The notes beneath the pieces were generated by a model that saw nothing but the letters and a program-made list of their open reading frames with translations, was not told the DNA's origin and made no database searches. DNA of 64,000 nt from Leishmania donovani (lineage: Eukaryota; Euglenozoa; Kinetoplastea; Trypanosomatida; Trypanosomatidae), in contig NC_018261.1 of the NCBI RefSeq assembly GCF_000227135.1, positions 1,658,756-1,722,755 on the forward strand, read 5' to 3'. Shown in pieces: positions 30,529 to 40,607 of the stretch. Within the stretch, counting starts at the first letter, position 1; every line of letters starts with the position of its first letter. The translations under genes and the position numbers were made by a program.

Positions 30529-31368
30529 ATGGAAGGCATTTCAGAGGAGCAGCGCCAACGTGAAGAGGCCGAGATTCGTGAGCGCGACCGCAAGCGCCAG
30601 CAAGAGAAGGAGGAACACGAGCGCCGCCTCGCGGAGGAAAAGGCGGAGGAGGAGCGCAAGCGTCGCGATGAGGAGCAGCTGCGCGTCGAGGAGGAAAAGC
30701 GCAAAAAGCGGCAGGAGGAGGAGTGGAAGCGTCTCGGCTCAGATGCGATCCAGGACCTGCCGCCGGTGCCACCGCCGGTGGCGGAGGAGGGAGCGCTAGA
30801 CATGTGGTACCTTGACGACGAGACGTCTCAGCCTCCGCTGAGCACCGCCAGCCTCAAACCTGGGCGAAAGATGGGCGCTCCTGCGGTCACCATGAAGGCG
30901 TTGCGGGAGTTGGGTGTGGTCCTTTTCCGCGTCAGTATGAGCGACTTCTCCGTGGTAAGGCAGATCATCAAGGAACGCGAATACAAGCACACCGACGAGA
31001 TCAAAATCTCGCAGACCGCCAAGGACGACAGCTTTCTCGAGCGGTGGTATCAGGAACACTACACCGAGGACGAGCAGTTTCGCGTCGTGATGGACGGCTC
31101 CTTCTTCCTGGATATCCGGTCCAAGCAAGACGAGTGGATCCGGGTGCACCTGAAAGCAGGTGATCTTGTCGTTCTACCTGCCGGCATGTATCACCGTGCC
31201 ACCCTCGATGAAGACGATTACGTGGCGCTCTATCGCGGCTTCCAAGATGCACCCCGCTTTGTACCCGTCAAGCGGTCCGACAGCCGTGCAGACTCCAACC
31301 AGGTTCGGCTGGCATACTTGATGAGTTTGAAGAAGGGCGACGTCGCCACGCAGAACGGATTTCTGTGA
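30529..31368 (+). CDS. coiled-coil protein with an acireductone-dioxygenase-like cupin lacking two metal ligands
   Basis: A 279-aa protein. Residues 5-70 are a charged Glu/Arg/Lys coiled coil. Residues about 90-250 follow acireductone dioxygenase (ARD/ADI1, methionine salvage): MWYLDD at the start, then FLERWYQEHYTEDEQFRVVM, the block GSFFLDIRSKQDEWIRVHL, and KAGDLVVLPAGMYHRATLDE. ARD binds Fe or Ni through His-x-His, Glu and a distal His. Here the positions are His177, Thr179 (for His), Gln183 (for Glu) and His222, so two of four ligands are replaced. The ARD reaction is therefore doubtful; it may bind another metal or be a structural derivative. The C-terminal tail to 279 is unlike ARD. The ATG is the first after the 70-nt pyrimidine tract. 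Confidence 0.9.
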   Translation: MEGISEEQRQREEAEIRERDRKRQQEKEEHERRLAEEKAEEERKRRDEEQLRVEEEKRKKRQEEEWKRLGSDAIQDLPPVPPPVAEEGALDMWYLDDETSQPPLSTASLKPGRKMGAPAVTMKALRELGVVLFRVSMSDFSVVRQIIKEREYKHTDEIKISQTAKDDSFLERWYQEHYTEDEQFRVVMDGSFFLDIRSKQDEWIRVHLKAGDLVVLPAGMYHRATLDEDDYVALYRGFQDAPRFVPVKRSDSRADSNQVRLAYLMSLKKGDVATQNGFL

Positions 31369-32124
31369 TTCCGTGCGCCGTCTGTGTACCGTATTTCTTC
31401 CCCTGTGTTCATGTGCTTGATGTAACGGTGAACGGCATTCCTTCCGCACCTCCCTCTGGCTCCTTTCCCGTGCTGCTCGGCTGCGTTGGCGATGGCGTTG
31501 TCGACGACGAAGCTGGTGGGAACAGCATCGGCGTGCCGAACGCCTCTTACATATCATCATGTACAAACACAACAAAACGCATGTCCCCAAGCACAACTGT
31601 TGTTGCGTCTTATTCTCCTTTTTGAATTCTTATGTAGCCAGCCATGCCGCCTCTTATTTCGTGGCGGCATTCCAGTACACCCAAAGAAACGCAATTTGGT
31701 GGTATGCTGACCGACAACGCCGAACACCGTGCGCTCACGCACTGAATTGAGTTTCCGAGTGGTTGATTCCGTTGTCCATCCTCTCACGCCCGCTTTCCTT
31801 TCTTCTCCGCATACTCTCGTGCTACGCGCTCGCCTCCGACGCTGAGTGCGGCGTGGAGTCAGCACTGTCGGAACGACACCGCTACACCGACGTCACGTGC
31901 TCTGCTCACCAACCATCCCATGTGTCTTCTCTCGCTGATCTCGCACGGTTGTACAGGACATCGTGCTTTACCTCCTCCAACCCACCGAACCTCGCTCCCA
32001 CTCCTTTCTCTCTCCCTCTCGTCCGCCAAGCTGTGGATTTTTCTTCTGTCCCCGGCGCTGGCCATCGTGCTTGTGTACGTGCCTCTCTCTTTCTCTATGC
32101 GCATCGTTCACCCAAGTGGGTGCC
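31369..32124. other. intergenic region
   Basis: No gene seen. Pyrimidine tract 32001-32024 followed by AG at 32029-32030 is the probable trans-splice acceptor for the gene at 32125. Confidence 0.6.
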
Positions 32125-33792
32125 ATGTACACGCGTGGTGTCAGTGACCGCATTAGCGGCATCTCCGCAGCGGACCTTGCGCAGCGTTTGGTCGAGATTT
32201 CGGCAAGGAACACTGCACAAGATGATGCCTTTACCAAGAGCGTTTCCCAGCGGCCCCTACCACACTGTGTGAGTGCACTGCTGTGGGATGCGAAATGCGC
32301 TGGGGCAGCCCCGCCGCGGACGGCACTGTTGCGCGGTGATGTGGTGGACATGACGTCGTCTGTGTCGGATGCGACGCTCTCTTGCGTCGCACTTTCACAC
32401 AATGTGCGATTTCGCTTTGCCCGCTCACGGCACAGGCGCCTGACAGGGATCCTCTCATCGGCAGCGGCGTCCTTGCCGCTTCGAATATGCCGAGTCGGCG
32501 TGACACACTTCTACTGGATGGACGAGTGCGCGCCGGGAGTATCGTACGACGACGAATCGGTGCTGTCGACGGTGCTCCAAAAACGGATTGTGCAATGGGC
32601 CGTATGCACCTTCGCACGGAATCCACTGTTGCGCAACATATCCCTGCAAGCCCTTGAAGCCGTTTTTCCCGCGCTGCTTGCTTTCTCGCCGCGCGAACGC
32701 GAGGAGCTTCTTAAGCAAGCCGCCGAGTTCCTCGGTCAAGGGACACTCATTTGGTACGGTGGGGCGATGATCAAGCAGTTCCACGAAAGCGCCGCCTCAC
32801 TCGCTCTTCCCCTACTCACATCCAGTGAGGAACGTTGCTCCGCGGCGCTCTTATTTGCGCTCTCAACGGCGCAGGAAATTATGGGTGCTCGACGTGCTGA
32901 CGCCGCACAGGCACTTCGCTTTCTTCTCGAGGTGTACGGCGCGCGCTGCGTGGCGCTATCGCCAGCGCTGACAACCGCAACGCTGCTCGTGTCCCGGGCA
33001 ATGGTGCCGCTCTGCACCCGCCGCTGCTTTGGAGCAGGATCACGTCAGCACAATCTACTCCAGCCCTACCTCTTCCCATTATCCTGCGCAGCTGTGGAGG
33101 CGCTGCCGTGGATTCTACACAGTACCCACACCTCCTCCCCCGAGCTCAACCGAGAGCTCGTACGCCGTACCCGTGAAGCCGCAGCTGCAGTGCTCACCAC
33201 GGCAGCGCCGTTCGCTGCCACCACTGCTCAAAAGCGTCAGTCACACGAGGACGACGCCACCGCATTCTTCTCCGCAAATCACGCGCTCCAAATACGCCGC
33301 GACACACTCGTTGCTCATTTCAGTAGCGACGTCCCCTCTTCGTTATCCGCACTGACGGCGGCCGACAGCGGTGTCGTGGCGCGTTCACGCCTGCTGGAAG
33401 CGGCGCCCAAATGGTGGGAGCAAGCGGCGAAAGCGAGCAACAGCGACGTGTCTCGTGACGAGGCAGAGTTGAAGATCAATGTGAAGGCCGCGGCCGCAGC
33501 GCTGCGCGAGCCCCACGGCGGTGACCACGCGCTGCTTGCCGTTATGCACCGCACGCGCAAACGTCAGCGCAACGGCGAGCAGCTCACGGCACAGACGGTG
33601 GAAACGGCGCTCGAGGGTGCGTCGATTCGGTTGAAGCGACGCGCCCTCCTACAGCTCGTGGACATTTTGGCGCTCAATGCGCACAGCGAGGACCGCCACG
33701 GGAAGGCGCGCCAGTACCTCGAGCAGCACCACGTAGCCGAGGTGCAGATCCGCGACTTCACCATGCTTTTGTCGTCCACGCGCAAGACGTGA
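32125..33792 (+). CDS. conserved-looking hypothetical protein, 555 aa
   Basis: I do not recognise this protein. The 555 residues are mostly predicted helix and rich in Ala and Leu, suggesting an alpha-helical repeat fold, for example LLRNISLQALEAVFPALLAF and LLFALSTAQEIMGARRAD. A basic patch (HRTRKRQRNGEQ, about residues 475-490) lies before a C-terminal helical segment and could be nuclear or RNA-contacting. No TM segment or signal peptide is evident. The start is the ATG downstream of the predicted acceptor at 32029-32030; the open frame upstream is pyrimidine-rich UTR. Uniform GC3 bias and position in the plus-strand file support it as a real gene. Confidence 0.82.
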   Translation: MYTRGVSDRISGISAADLAQRLVEISARNTAQDDAFTKSVSQRPLPHCVSALLWDAKCAGAAPPRTALLRGDVVDMTSSVSDATLSCVALSHNVRFRFARSRHRRLTGILSSAAASLPLRICRVGVTHFYWMDECAPGVSYDDESVLSTVLQKRIVQWAVCTFARNPLLRNISLQALEAVFPALLAFSPREREELLKQAAEFLGQGTLIWYGGAMIKQFHESAASLALPLLTSSEERCSAALLFALSTAQEIMGARRADAAQALRFLLEVYGARCVALSPALTTATLLVSRAMVPLCTRRCFGAGSRQHNLLQPYLFPLSCAAVEALPWILHSTHTSSPELNRELVRRTREAAAAVLTTAAPFAATTAQKRQSHEDDATAFFSANHALQIRRDTLVAHFSSDVPSSLSALTAADSGVVARSRLLEAAPKWWEQAAKASNSDVSRDEAELKINVKAAAAALREPHGGDHALLAVMHRTRKRQRNGEQLTAQTVETALEGASIRLKRRALLQLVDILALNAHSEDRHGKARQYLEQHHVAEVQIRDFTMLLSSTRKT

Positions 33793-34933
33793 GGTGCACA
33801 CGTCGCTCCATCCACCCACTCACGCGTCTGCGAGGGCCGGTTGCTGCAAGACACCCACAGAAGGAAACGTTTTCCTTTGTGGTTTGAGGTGCCCGCTGTG
33901 TCTGCCCTACAGCGTGTGTTCGGCCGCACTCTGCCTCTCCTGCCGCAGGAGGCGCCGGAGGGGGGAGGGGGGGGGGCACATCCAGTAGTGCAAAGCAGCC
34001 GCACACACACGCGGTACAGCGATGCGCCGCCTTCGTCGTCTCGGCACACTCTCCACGCCAAACTCGACCCACCGGCTGAGCAGGTCGCCACACAGTGCAG
34101 CCCTCCTGGGGGTTCGGCCTCCCCCGCCAGCAGGCAGTGCGGGGGCCACCTGGAATGCGTTCGAGCCACGTTGCCACCTTCGCCTATCGTATGGATGGCG
34201 CAAGCTTGTTCACCGCCGCAGGTCGCTCTGATCTCCCTACGCCGTAGGCGCTTGGCCACGTCACCGCCAGCAGTGGCGCTGCACTCGCATGGGGTTGGGG
34301 GAGGGGAGTGTGGGGCTGCTCAGCTCCTCCCCACACAGAGCACGGCTGCTGGAGGCTGAGGGGCCACGCACTGTGGTGTTCTCCCCCCTTTCCCCGTCCC
34401 TCTCCTCTCCCCCCATCATGAGGGAAAAAAAAAGCAAGTGCAAGACAGAAAAATGCGGCAAACGTGGATGTCCGTTTAGCACCCGGTTCTGCTCTCTCAG
34501 TCTGAGAGTCGGCGCTGCCGTGTCTCGCTCATTCGCACCGCAATCCATCGGCGCGAGCAAAGTCTGACGGCAACCTCGCTTTTACCCCCTCCTCCCTTGT
34601 GCCTTTCGGGCGGCGATGGTGAGTACATTGGCGCGCTACTCCACCTCACATCTTGCTTCTTGATTCGCCTTCTCTCTGGCTGCCCAACCTCCTTGTTCAA
34701 CAGTCATCTCATAGCGACCAGCAAAACACAACCAAAGCAACCAGTGCCCGCCCCCTCCCGTTCTCCTGTGTGTCCTGTGCGACTCTCTGTATCGTTTACC
34801 TTTTCCTGCGGTCATTTTTTTTTTTTGCATCTCTCTGTCCAGCTGCCACCACCAGGGCAAGCTCTTTCTCTGTCGCTGTCCTCCCCCCTCCCACACACAC
34901 ACACAAACGCACACTCTTCTCCTCACCGTCACC
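33793..34933. other. intergenic region with G-runs and acceptor for the CNB gene
   Basis: A G-rich block at 33957-33976 could form a quadruplex in the 3' UTR of the upstream gene. Bases about 33930-34260 are GC-rich and non-coding, similar in texture to 27400-28110. The T-run 34815-34826 and following pyrimidines end at AG 34841-34842, the likely acceptor for the gene at 34934. A short (CA)n lies at 34892-34905. Confidence 0.55.
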
Positions 34934-37339
34934 ATGAACACTTCTGCGACCGAAGCTAGTGCCATCCAGCAGCTGGCGAAGAAACCCACAGACATCGCCG
35001 CGCACTACTCTGCCGAAACGTGCAACCTGGACTACGATACCAATGACCCCGAGAGAGGCGACCTGGACGAAGTGCTGTTTTTCGCAGAGCCGCTGAAGGA
35101 AGCGCAGAACCTTCTGCCCAACGGTAAGTCACCACCGAAATCCCCCAAAACGTCGATGCAGACCTTCCTTCAGACTGTGCCGCACCTCTTCACCCTCACG
35201 CTTGAGGAGATATCCAGCCTTGACGTCATGGTGCGCGAGTACAGCGAGATGGATGTCATTATCGAGGAAGGGGCGTATCTGGAGCACATCTACGTGCTCG
35301 CCTCTGGCACTGTTGAAGTGATGAACTCCAAGAAGGGTCTCAAGCGTGCGTTTGGCCACCGGCGCATCGGTAGCATGGTAGCGCCAAGCGTGTTCGGCAT
35401 CGACGACGCCATCCTCGAGAACGCCGTCGAGTTCACCTACCACGCCAGCTCCAACACGACGCTGCTGCTCATCCCACGCAAGCAGTTCATGGACCTCTTT
35501 GCGCGCTCCCCTATCTTTGCAAACAACGTCTCCAGCCAAATCCTTCGCACGCTTCCCTCCTTCTCGGTGTTTCAGGAATTCTGCCGCGCTGTGTTTGGCA
35601 TCTCATCCTCATCGGCATCCGACGCACAAGGCTGGAGGAGTGGCTATTGCTTGTCGCTGCCTATTCTCATCCGGCTTTTCCGATCTAGCGGCACCCTCCT
35701 GCACAAACACGCCAACAGGAAGGAGGTAGACTGCGAGGCGCTGCGGTACTGCACCCGCCGCCTGCCCGTGAACATCACGGTTACCTACGTCATCATCCTC
35801 ACCCAAGGGGTTCCGGACTACCTCTCGGACGAGTTCCTTGCCGACGCCGCAAACCGGCAGCCCGGCGCCACGCCGTTTATCGCTGCCGTCGACACCGGGA
35901 AGCGGCGACGCTGCGCGTGGACGTTTGGTGGCGGAGGACAGACGCTTGTACTCATGCGTGACGGCTTCACCGACACGATCGACTTTGTGTCCAACTTGTG
36001 CATTTTCTGCATTGAGGCGAAGAAGTTGCGAGCGCGGCTGCAGCAGCTGGTGTCGCCATCGGCGGCCGAGGTGCTGCGAAACGCCCTCGCGCCCGCCGAG
36101 AACAACCTCAGCGCCCATGCGCACATGCAAGAGGTTCTCGCGTCGCTACCCTTCTCGGATGACGAGTTACGGGGTCTCGAGAACGTCTGGGGCGAGGAGA
36201 CGCTGCAGCAACTGTACAACATCGTCGTGCACAGGGAGGAGTACGTGGTGCAGGTCGAGAGCGTCAGTAGCAAGGTGTTCAGTGAGAATCCGTACGCGAA
36301 CTGGGCCCTCACTATCGTTCGGCACATCAAGAGCCGCCTCTGCGTTTCTGAGGTGGAGCCATTGCCGGAGGACATCATCATCGACGTCCTCTTCTCTCCA
36401 AATCGGACGCTTAAGAACCTCTTTTGTTGCATGTCGGCGGACATCAAGGCGCTCATCGAGAACATCTCGGAGGAGTCCGCAAGCGGAAAGGGCGAACGTG
36501 CCGGCAACTGGAAGAACGCGAACGACCGCTACTACTACCTCTTGACAGGCTTGCTGGAACGCAATGCGATGATTCGCGACGCGTACCGGTCGCGGCTGCA
36601 GTCAAACGGCTTCACGCTCATGGAGGACGGGCACGCGTCGGCGCTGATTGTCGACCTGATCGACGTCAGCAACATATCACCCGACGAGACAGACCCGGGT
36701 CTGCGTGCCTGCGCCGCGCAGGCGAGCAAGAAGAGCAGAGAGGGAAAGCGGCACTTCATCATCAACGTGGACAAGACGTTTGGGGCTCAAATCGAGGCCA
36801 TCTTGCGCTCTCTTCTTCTCACCTTCGGTAGCCGCATCCAGAGCGTGAACCTCAGCGGCAAGGCTGCTGGTCTCACCGGCAACCGGGGAGACCTGGTTCT
36901 CCCGAAGAAGCTCATCTTCTCCAAGCAAACCTTCGGCGAAGACTCGACTGATGAGATTCGCTTGTGCAACCGCAAGAGCTTCCTACGGGAGGACATTACA
37001 CCGCTTCTTGACAAGTCGTGCTCCGCACAGGTGCACCATGGCACGTGCATCACCCTCCCTGGTTTCATGCTTCAGAGTCAGCCGGTGCTTAAGTTCTACA
37101 AGACCGTGCACGGCTGCACTGCCGTTGATATGCAGAGCAGCTACGTAGCACGTCAGTTGGAGGAGTGTCGCCGCAACGGGGTGCTCCGCCAGACCATTCC
37201 CAGTCGCTACCTCTTCTACTGCGACGACATGCCCCTCGGCAACGAGAACGGCTTGGTGCTCAAACCACAAAAAAGGGAGATCATCTCCACCATCTACGCC
37301 ACTGCTCGCGCGCTCCTGCGCAAGATTCTCGAGTCTTGA
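34934..37339 (+). CDS. protein with N-terminal cyclic-nucleotide-binding fold and a C-terminal phosphorylase-like module
   Basis: An 801-aa protein. Residues about 80-195 have the cyclic-nucleotide-binding beta-roll (MDVIIEEGAYLEHIYVLASGTVEV, then IGSMVAPSVFGIDDAI). The phosphate-binding cassette at 154-171 lacks the canonical FGE Glu and the Pro-Arg-Ala-Ala arginine, so cAMP/cGMP binding is doubtful. The middle is helical and unassigned. The C-terminal 220 residues contain GKAAGLTGNRGDLVLPKK (from about 642) and AVDMQSSYVARQLEE (Asp732). In order and spacing these resemble the conserved glycine turn and substrate-acid helix of nucleoside-phosphorylase-fold proteins, and similar CNB fusions are known to me from bacteria. 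That comparison is from memory and needs a profile search. It is the last gene before the telomere-like repeats. Confidence 0.88.
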   Translation: MNTSATEASAIQQLAKKPTDIAAHYSAETCNLDYDTNDPERGDLDEVLFFAEPLKEAQNLLPNGKSPPKSPKTSMQTFLQTVPHLFTLTLEEISSLDVMVREYSEMDVIIEEGAYLEHIYVLASGTVEVMNSKKGLKRAFGHRRIGSMVAPSVFGIDDAILENAVEFTYHASSNTTLLLIPRKQFMDLFARSPIFANNVSSQILRTLPSFSVFQEFCRAVFGISSSSASDAQGWRSGYCLSLPILIRLFRSSGTLLHKHANRKEVDCEALRYCTRRLPVNITVTYVIILTQGVPDYLSDEFLADAANRQPGATPFIAAVDTGKRRRCAWTFGGGGQTLVLMRDGFTDTIDFVSNLCIFCIEAKKLRARLQQLVSPSAAEVLRNALAPAENNLSAHAHMQEVLASLPFSDDELRGLENVWGEETLQQLYNIVVHREEYVVQVESVSSKVFSENPYANWALTIVRHIKSRLCVSEVEPLPEDIIIDVLFSPNRTLKNLFCCMSADIKALIENISEESASGKGERAGNWKNANDRYYYLLTGLLERNAMIRDAYRSRLQSNGFTLMEDGHASALIVDLIDVSNISPDETDPGLRACAAQASKKSREGKRHFIINVDKTFGAQIEAILRSLLLTFGSRIQSVNLSGKAAGLTGNRGDLVLPKKLIFSKQTFGEDSTDEIRLCNRKSFLREDITPLLDKSCSAQVHHGTCITLPGFMLQSQPVLKFYKTVHGCTAVDMQSSYVARQLEECRRNGVLRQTIPSRYLFYCDDMPLGNENGLVLKPQKREIISTIYATARALLRKILES

Positions 37340-39706
37340 TCAGCGGCGGCGCGTTCGCCGCCTCCGGCGATGCATGGGGGTGGGTAGATGATCGTTTGCC
37401 TGTTTGTGTCCTGGAAAGGTTGCGACAAGAGTCGAAGGAGGAATGGTCGGTCGCAAAAACTGATGAGAGGTCGGAGCTAAGGTCTGTTCTGTTATTCCAC
37501 CTCTCTCCCCCTCCACCAAAAAAAAAACCTAGAGCACCGTTTTCTTTGATCCGGCTTTGTTCATTCTTGTCTCATCTCGAGACATCGAGTGATCGCAAGC
37601 TTTTTATTTTGTCTCCACCACCCCACCTTCTGCATCCTTTGTCAGGGCACGAATCCCTTTAAGGTGCAGGAAGGAGAGACACGAAGCCCAGGGGCCCGCG
37701 GGTAGTACTATCGAGAGCTCAAATGGAGAAATCCCAGATTCGCATACTCGTCCACCGCGGTGGGACAATTGCCGGCCAGGCGACGACAGTAAGCTGCATC
37801 GCAATGCGTCCCGGTGACCTTTTGACATCATTCTCTCACCCTCCTACCCTTTTCTTGGATTATTCCCAGGGCCGTTCTTTCCCTTTGCCGCGGGGTTTCG
37901 CGTGGGCCCCCTCCTCAGCTCTCGCCGCCCGCATTATCTGGCGGAGCGCTCCCCACCACCCCCCACCACCACCACGCGGAGGCCCCGCCACAGCCCCAAC
38001 CCCCGCGCCAACCAGCCGCCCCTCGTGTTTGAACCCGGAGTCGTCCTTCTTTCCAGCACCATGCTTTCGCTTTCCCTTGCTGCTGCTTTGCCCTCGGTCA
38101 GAATAGGGGTTTAGCAACACCACACATTTCACCCTCACGGCCCGACCTCCACAAAGTTTTCTTCTTGTTCTCCGCAGCCACGTTGCAAACCCTGCCACTA
38201 GAACGGGCACAAGGGCCGCAAAGAGAGCCTGCTACCAAACCGGACCTTTCTCTTGTGAGAACGCACTCTCTCCCTCTCCCGACCCTCACTGTAAGGCTTC
38301 AAGCACTGCGCTGTGCCAGCGGTCTTGTTCATGTCGCAACGTTCACTTCCTCCTCTCTGTCTGTGGCGTCATTCTGTCCCCGTGCACAGGCGCACGTTTT
38401 CCATCGCGTGCAGCAGCTCCCCAGCGCAGAACACACTCTGGCCAGCCTCTCACTTACAACCGGTTCTTTTGCACTCGTCAGCTGCCTCCTCGCTCCCGTC
38501 GATATCGTGCATTTTCCACCCTCTCTGGACGAAAAGCAACACCGCTGCCGCATGGCCCCTCTCGCCAGAAGATAGGGAGGCGAGGCGCAACTCACCCACA
38601 AATGATCACCACAAATGCACAGCGGAGCACAAAAGGTAAGCAGTCTCACACTTCCTCACAAAGGCGTTCGCTTCGGCTTCTGCGGTGCTTTTTGGCGGAT
38701 TCGTGCACGTTTCAAACTGGGCACCCTTTGCTTGTTATACTCTTGCCTCGCAAAAGGTACCGAACATCACTGCAAAGACAAACAAAAACTCCGCCACCTG
38801 TCCTCCCCGGACCACCCAGTGGCCCTCACGACGCGCTTTCCCTTTAATGATTTTCATGCCGTGCGTTTCGAACGCCTTCTCTTACAATGTCGAAAATTTT
38901 GTCGCCTCCTCGATTTTTACACTATTCGTGCCAGTTCATCCGCCCACGCGCTACTTTGCCTTCTTGACGTGGTGGCCAAATTGCCATTCATCACCCTCGC
39001 AGAAAGACTTATTTGCTATTCCCGCTTTCCGCGTACACCGCCGTGAACACATATCGTGACTTCCACCAACCGTCACAAGTCTTCTCTTATTTTTTCGTTT
39101 GGTAGGGAGATAGCCAAATGCGTCCCGACGGGCGCTCTACTTGGGAACGTTCCACAAGCCCGACTGCAACTACCTTGAGGTGAAGGATTATGGGACGACG
39201 GTCTACCAAGCTGCCCAGCTCCTCCACTCCCAGGAAGGTGGTCGACGGCCACAGGGTCACCCGCCTTTGGACTCCGTAAGCCCATGCGGCCGTCTCAGCG
39301 GCGCCATCGCGAGCGTGAGTCTCTGCGTGGGGAGCAGTGCGCCCATCTCAACACATTCACTCTGTCGTAGAGACGGTGCGCGTCACAGAACGCATTCCGC
39401 ATAATACCTGGAAAGAGCGTGAGAATGCCGTCGAGTAGGCCAACCAGAGGGTGAACACGTGTTCCGCCCTATCAGCTCCACCTGCTGTGCTGTCAAACGT
39501 AACGGTCTTGTGGCTAGTCTGTGCTGATGTGACTGTCTTCTCGGTGTCAGCCAGCGCACACTTCCGCATGTGGAGCAGACCACGGCTCCTGTGAGCCACG
39601 GCACACTTTTTTGTCATTGCTCCACCCACGATGACACATGTGCGCATGCTTTGCAGCAATCGCTGCAGCGCCGCCCTCACGTTTAAGAGTGTGCGGACAC
39701 GGGTAC
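37340..39706. other. gene-free subtelomere-like stretch
   Basis: 2.4 kb without a credible gene. The first part is a pyrimidine-rich 3' flank (A-run at 37519-37527). Bases 37900-38060 are C-rich (CCACCCCCCACCACC). The rest is mixed sequence without long open frames that look coding. Its place directly before TTAGGG repeats suggests subtelomere. Confidence 0.6.
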
Positions 39707-39760
39707 TAGGGTTAGGGTTAGGGTTAGGGCAGGGTTAGGGTTAGGGTTAGGGTTAGGGTT
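39707..39760 (+). repeat. telomeric TTAGGG repeats
   Basis: About nine tandem TTAGGG units, with one imperfect unit (GGGCAGGG near 39727-39734), run up to the gap. The G-rich strand runs 5' to 3' toward the gap, as at a right-hand chromosome end. TTAGGG is the trypanosomatid telomere repeat. An internal position is unexpected and points to a contig join at a true chromosome end, or to an interstitial telomere. Confidence 0.9.
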
Positions 39761-40088
39761 NNNNNNNNNNNNNNNNNNNNNNNNNNNNNNNNNNNNNNNN
39801 NNNNNNNNNNNNNNNNNNNNNNNNNNNNNNNNNNNNNNNNNNNNNNNNNNNNNNNNNNNNNNNNNNNNNNNNNNNNNNNNNNNNNNNNNNNNNNNNNNNN
39901 NNNNNNNNNNNNNNNNNNNNNNNNNNNNNNNNNNNNNNNNNNNNNNNNNNNNNNNNNNNNNNNNNNNNNNNNNNNNNNNNNNNNNNNNNNNNNNNNNNNN
40001 NNNNNNNNNNNNNNNNNNNNNNNNNNNNNNNNNNNNNNNNNNNNNNNNNNNNNNNNNNNNNNNNNNNNNNNNNNNNNNNNNNNNNNNN
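39761..40088. other. assembly gap, 328 N
   Basis: This gap lies between telomeric repeats and a segment identical to the alpha-COP 3' flank. Unlike the 99-N gaps, its size looks estimated. Confidence 0.9.
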
Positions 40089-40268
40089 CGCATCCTTCCA
40101 CACATGAGCACCTGTCGCAGACACTCAGGAGCAGCTTCTTCTCCGGCTAGTAAATCTTTTTCCTTGAACCGACCCCCAGCGTCACCCCCTACTGCATTGT
40201 CGTGTAGCATAGCATAGCATCGCATAGCATCAAGTGTTTGTGGGCGTGTGCGGATCACCATCATCGCC

Positions 40269-40607
40269 ATGACGCGGTGGAACCAGAGGATGGCCAAGAT
40301 GGCCTTCCGGCGCTCCAAATTCCGTCGCTTAGCCTGGGGCGACGGTGACCCGTACCCCTACACCCCGCGCGCCACCTTCCGCTATCAGTGGGACGACTGG
40401 CCAATGTGGGAGAAGATGTGGCACCTCGCTGTCGGTGTGCTGGGCATCGAGTTCGCTGTGTGGGCCTACTACTCGAAGTTGAACAGCCGCATGGACTGGG
40501 CACGCGAGGAGGCGCTGCGCCGCATGCGTCTGCGCCGTGAGGCCCAAGAGCTGATGATCCTCGAGGGCGAGACCTTCTCGAGCGACATCCAGCCGGACCG
40601 CCGCTGA
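40269..40607 (+). CDS. small single-TM protein of the QDPR/beta7 array, copy in the QDPR-containing unit
   Basis: Same 112-aa product as 6173-6511: basic N-terminus, one TM segment at about residues 51-69, charged helical tail. The upstream 180 bp equal the flank of alpha-COP (5079-5258), so this is probably the full version of the gene interrupted at 5407. The 3' flank matches 6512 onward for about 30 bp and then differs, leading into QDPR instead of the QDPR-less spacer. Confidence 0.87.
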   Translation: MTRWNQRMAKMAFRRSKFRRLAWGDGDPYPYTPRATFRYQWDDWPMWEKMWHLAVGVLGIEFAVWAYYSKLNSRMDWAREEALRRMRLRREAQELMILEGETFSSDIQPDRR

